Positions 61,977 to 64,000 of a stretch of 64,000 nt of DNA are shown here, piece after piece; positions within the stretch are counted from its first letter, which is position 1, and every line of letters starts with the position of its first letter. The DNA is from Brevibacterium sp. RIT 803 (GTDB lineage: Bacteria; Actinomycetota; Actinomycetes; Actinomycetales; Brevibacteriaceae). The notes under the pieces are model-generated. The model was not told where the DNA came from, made no database searches, and saw nothing but the letters and a program-made list of their open reading frames with translations. The position numbers and the translations under genes were made by a program. Where the stretch lies: positions 124,001 through 188,000 of the forward strand of contig NZ_JAFEMW010000003.1 of assembly GCF_016892625.1 (NCBI RefSeq). The letters run 5' to 3'.

Positions 61977-63296
61977 TCATCTCAGGTTGCTGAAGTTCCC
62001 GCGGAAGACCCCGGCCGGGTCCCGCTCCTCCTTGAGCCGACGCAGCCGCAGCAGCGACTCTGCGGGCAGCGCATCCGCGAGGCTCTCGCTCGGGTTGAGG
62101 AACGTCACCGGCTTGCGTCCGGTCGTCGGCAGAGTCCGCGCCAGATCTGCCTGCTTCTTCGTGATGGACTCAGCGGCCACCTCGGTGATGGGCAGTCCGA
62201 ACATGTAGACGCTGAACTGTTCGCTCAGTGCCCCGTGCGGATTGTCAGTTGCTCGTGCAAGCGCTCCGCCGAGGTGCCTGACCTGCACCGATAGCAACGG
62301 GTCAATGGGTGTCTCCAGCAGAGCGTCGAGCGCGGCATCATCCAGAGTGGTGAGCAGCTCTGCGCGGGAGCTGCCGGGAACAGGGTCGGTCGGTTCGGCA
62401 GTGATGGTTCCCAGTTCTGCCACGCTCATCAATGCACGAGTGTCAGAGAGCGGCGTCGGCAACGCTTCGCTCGCGCGCATCAGACTGCGAGCCTCGGCCT
62501 CCTCCCCGAGGGAGGTTGAGTCGATCGCGACCATCGGGTCTGCGCCGGGGAAGCTGAGGAGCTCCAGCCACAGATTCAGATGATCCGGCGCAGTCGCCGT
62601 CATCGACCGGAACACCTCGGCGACCTCCCTGGCATGGACGGCTGGCCAGAGTTGGCGCCCACCGAACACCTTCGGAGCCTCGTGCAGCTGAACCTCAAGA
62701 CCGGTGACGATGACGAGTTCGCTTCCCCCGCCGCGCAGAGCCCAGTAGAGCTCGGGATCCGTATCCGCTGTGACCCGTCGGGCCTGACCCTCGGCGTCGA
62801 CGATGTCGAATGCGCGGATGTTGTCACCCACCCACCCGAAGGACCGGCCGAACCAGCTCAGGCCACCGCCGAGGGCAACACCGGCCACCGTCACCACTGG
62901 TGAACTGCCTGGAAGTCCCGTGAGTCCGTGCTTGGCTGCGGCAATCTGCAGCTGCCCGGCTTTTGTGCCGGATCCGATCGTTGCCGTGCGCTGGCTCAGG
63001 TCGATGTCGATCGAATTGAGCTGGGTGGTTCGTAAGAGGATCGCCCCGCCTGCTCGCCCGGTCGCGCCGTGGCCGGACGGTTGGGTCGCGATCGACAGGC
63101 CCTGAGCCCGGGCGAAGCGCACAAGATTGCTGATGTCGCCGACGTCAGCCGCCTCGACCACGGCGAGGACGTCCTGGTCGATGGCGCGATTCCATGGTCG
63201 ATGAACCTCGTCGAAATCTGCGCTGCCGGGGAACCAGAGGCGTCCCTGGACAGTTGCTTGCAGCTGGACAAGAATGGATGTCGGCAGAAGAGTCAC
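61977..63296 (-). CDS. FAD-binding oxidoreductase (berberine-bridge-enzyme-like)
   Basis: Start GTG 63296 has AGGAGC five bases upstream (439 residues); the open frame further up is the promoter region. The PCMH-type FAD domain shows VVEAADVGDISNLVRFARAQ, QPSGHGATG with the histidine used for flavin attachment in the family, and VAGVALGGGLSWFGRSFGW. The C-terminal LNPSESLADALPAESLLRLR and DPAGVFRGNFSN resemble the BBE ending. It oxidises an unknown alcohol or sugar. It is divergent from a sigma-factor gene; the pair may be one regulatory unit. Confidence 0.88.
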   Translation of the reverse strand: MTLLPTSILVQLQATVQGRLWFPGSADFDEVHRPWNRAIDQDVLAVVEAADVGDISNLVRFARAQGLSIATQPSGHGATGRAGGAILLRTTQLNSIDIDLSQRTATIGSGTKAGQLQIAAAKHGLTGLPGSSPVVTVAGVALGGGLSWFGRSFGWVGDNIRAFDIVDAEGQARRVTADTDPELYWALRGGGSELVIVTGLEVQLHEAPKVFGGRQLWPAVHAREVAEVFRSMTATAPDHLNLWLELLSFPGADPMVAIDSTSLGEEAEARSLMRASEALPTPLSDTRALMSVAELGTITAEPTDPVPGSSRAELLTTLDDAALDALLETPIDPLLSVQVRHLGGALARATDNPHGALSEQFSVYMFGLPITEVAAESITKKQADLARTLPTTGRKPVTFLNPSESLADALPAESLLRLRRLKEERDPAGVFRGNFSNLR

Positions 63297-63411
63297 AATT
63301 GCTCCTTGGCTGGTGTTGGTGCGGATGTTGGTCAGTCCGACATCTGCCGAACGTACCCATGAGTCGTTTCCCACGACGAAAACGTGACGAGTCACCACCG
63401 GCAGGATGGCT
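63297..63411. promoter_or_regulatory. Divergent promoter region of the flavoprotein and sigma-factor genes
   Basis: Contains two short inverted repeats, GTGAC-GA-GTCAC and GTCGT-N5-ACGAC. The minus strand reads GTCACG, 16 bases, then CGAC, which loosely resembles the TGTCACA/CGTC element described for ECF41 sigma factors; the match is partial. If real, the adjacent sigma factor could drive the flavoprotein gene. Confidence 0.35.
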
Positions 63412-64000
63412 ATGACATCGAATTCGACGCCCCACCCCCTCGCCGAGGTGGCCGATCAGTTCTCCCTCCATCGACCCAAGCTGTTCGCCATCGCCTACCG
63501 CAGCATGGGATCTCCCTGGGCCGCTGATGACGTGGTGCAGGAGACGTGGATTCGATTGCAACGAGCAGACATCGCGGCCGTCGACAACCTCGAGGCGTGG
63601 TTGACGACGGTGACCTCCCGAGTGTGCATCGACCTCATCCGCCGCGACGCCGCGAGACGCGAAGACCTGCGCTGGTCCGCGTCGGCCGAAGAGACGGCGG
63701 CGGAGGAAGCGCTGGAGGGTCAACCGGCAGACAGTGCCGTGCTCAAGGTCGATCTGTCGGCTGCTTTGGCCATTGTCCTCGATACTTTGGGGCCTCTGGA
63801 GCGTCTCGCGTTGGTCTTGCACGACTTCTTCGCGCTGACCTATAACGACATCGCCCCCATCGTCGACCGCACGCCCATCGCGACCCGCCAGCTGGCGTCC
63901 CGTGCACGAGCGCGCCTGCGTCGCGTTGACGTCACCAGCGTTCAACACAGGCAAGAGTCTGCGATCACGGCCTTTCTCTCCGCAGCCCGTGAGGGAGATT
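63412..64000 (+). CDS. ECF-type RNA polymerase sigma factor, ECF41-like (3' end outside window)
   Basis: Reads from ATG 63412 (or 63406, two codons earlier) and stays open to the window end, about 196 residues so far. Sigma-2 region: FAIAYRSMGSPWAADDVVQE and WLTTVTSRVCIDLIRR. Sigma-4 region: LGPLERLALVLHDFFALTYN and APIVDRTPIATRQLASRARA. The length past sigma-4 suggests the C-terminal SnoaL-like extension of ECF41 proteins, which would lie outside the window. Such factors are typically coupled to a neighbouring oxidoreductase gene, here the divergent flavoprotein. Confidence 0.85.
   Translation, partial: MTSNSTPHPLAEVADQFSLHRPKLFAIAYRSMGSPWAADDVVQETWIRLQRADIAAVDNLEAWLTTVTSRVCIDLIRRDAARREDLRWSASAEETAAEEALEGQPADSAVLKVDLSAALAIVLDTLGPLERLALVLHDFFALTYNDIAPIVDRTPIATRQLASRARARLRRVDVTSVQHRQESAITAFLSAAREGD

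Noticed and set aside
1-64000. Search for CRISPR arrays, tRNA and rRNA genes, phage or integrase genes
   Set aside because: No regularly spaced repeats, cloverleaf-like sequences, rRNA-like stretches or integrases were seen by eye.

Overview
The window looks like a chromosomal segment of a high-G+C actinobacterium, most likely a Micrococcales member such as Brevibacterium. This is inferred from codon use, GTG/TTG starts, a LytR-CpsA-Psr (LCP) ligase, TagGH-type exporters, an ECF sigma factor and protein style; no rRNA or marker gene is present to settle it. I saw no tRNA, rRNA, CRISPR array or replication origin.

Region 1 (1-8643) is a worn edge. It holds the 5' part of a secreted lipoprotein glycosidase, a decayed IS110-type transposase, a very large TPR/CDP-glycerol-phosphotransferase/GT4 fusion protein, a second CDP-glycerol phosphotransferase that appears cut off inside a GT4 domain, and an Asp2/XcbB-like gene killed by a frameshift and an amber codon.

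Region 2 (8776-40838) is a cell-wall glycopolymer (teichoic/teichuronic-acid type) locus. A minus-strand operon of eight genes, all overlapping head to tail, runs from a PglF/CapD-like nucleotide-sugar dehydratase through a TagO/WecA-like priming transferase, two GT4 enzymes, a TagG/TagH exporter and a DUF6270 protein to a GT2-TagF fusion. Divergent from it, a plus-strand operon encodes two GT1(CgeB-like)-GT2 fusion enzymes, a small coiled-coil protein and two alpha/beta-hydrolase-like proteins. A rhamnosyltransferase-like gene, WecB and WecC (the UDP-ManNAcA pathway) follow. A second TagG/TagH pair lies at 39173-40838. Between them sits a metabolic island: a PucR-type regulator, a DctPQM TRAP transporter and a sarcosine-oxidase-like flavoenzyme. 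No tagD (CDP-glycerol synthesis) is in the window. A phosphoglucomutase (44518) and an LCP ligase (49084) nearby could supply sugar phosphates and attach finished polymer to peptidoglycan.

Region 3 (40908-64000) is mostly housekeeping and small regulatory units: an FAD oxidoreductase, a PNPOx-like stress protein, a rhodanese, cupin/DUF4287, an XRE-cupin regulator with an MFS pump, a small secreted protein, another MFS, a TetR-MazG-SDR-GyrI cluster with a clear TetR palindrome, D-lactate dehydrogenase, RarA, a GntR-MFS pair, an XRE/membrane-protein pair behind an array of inverted TTGACA half-sites, and a divergent pair of a BBE-like flavoprotein and an ECF41-like sigma factor cut by the window end. 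Remnants of an epoxide-hydrolase-like gene and an MFS gene are also visible.
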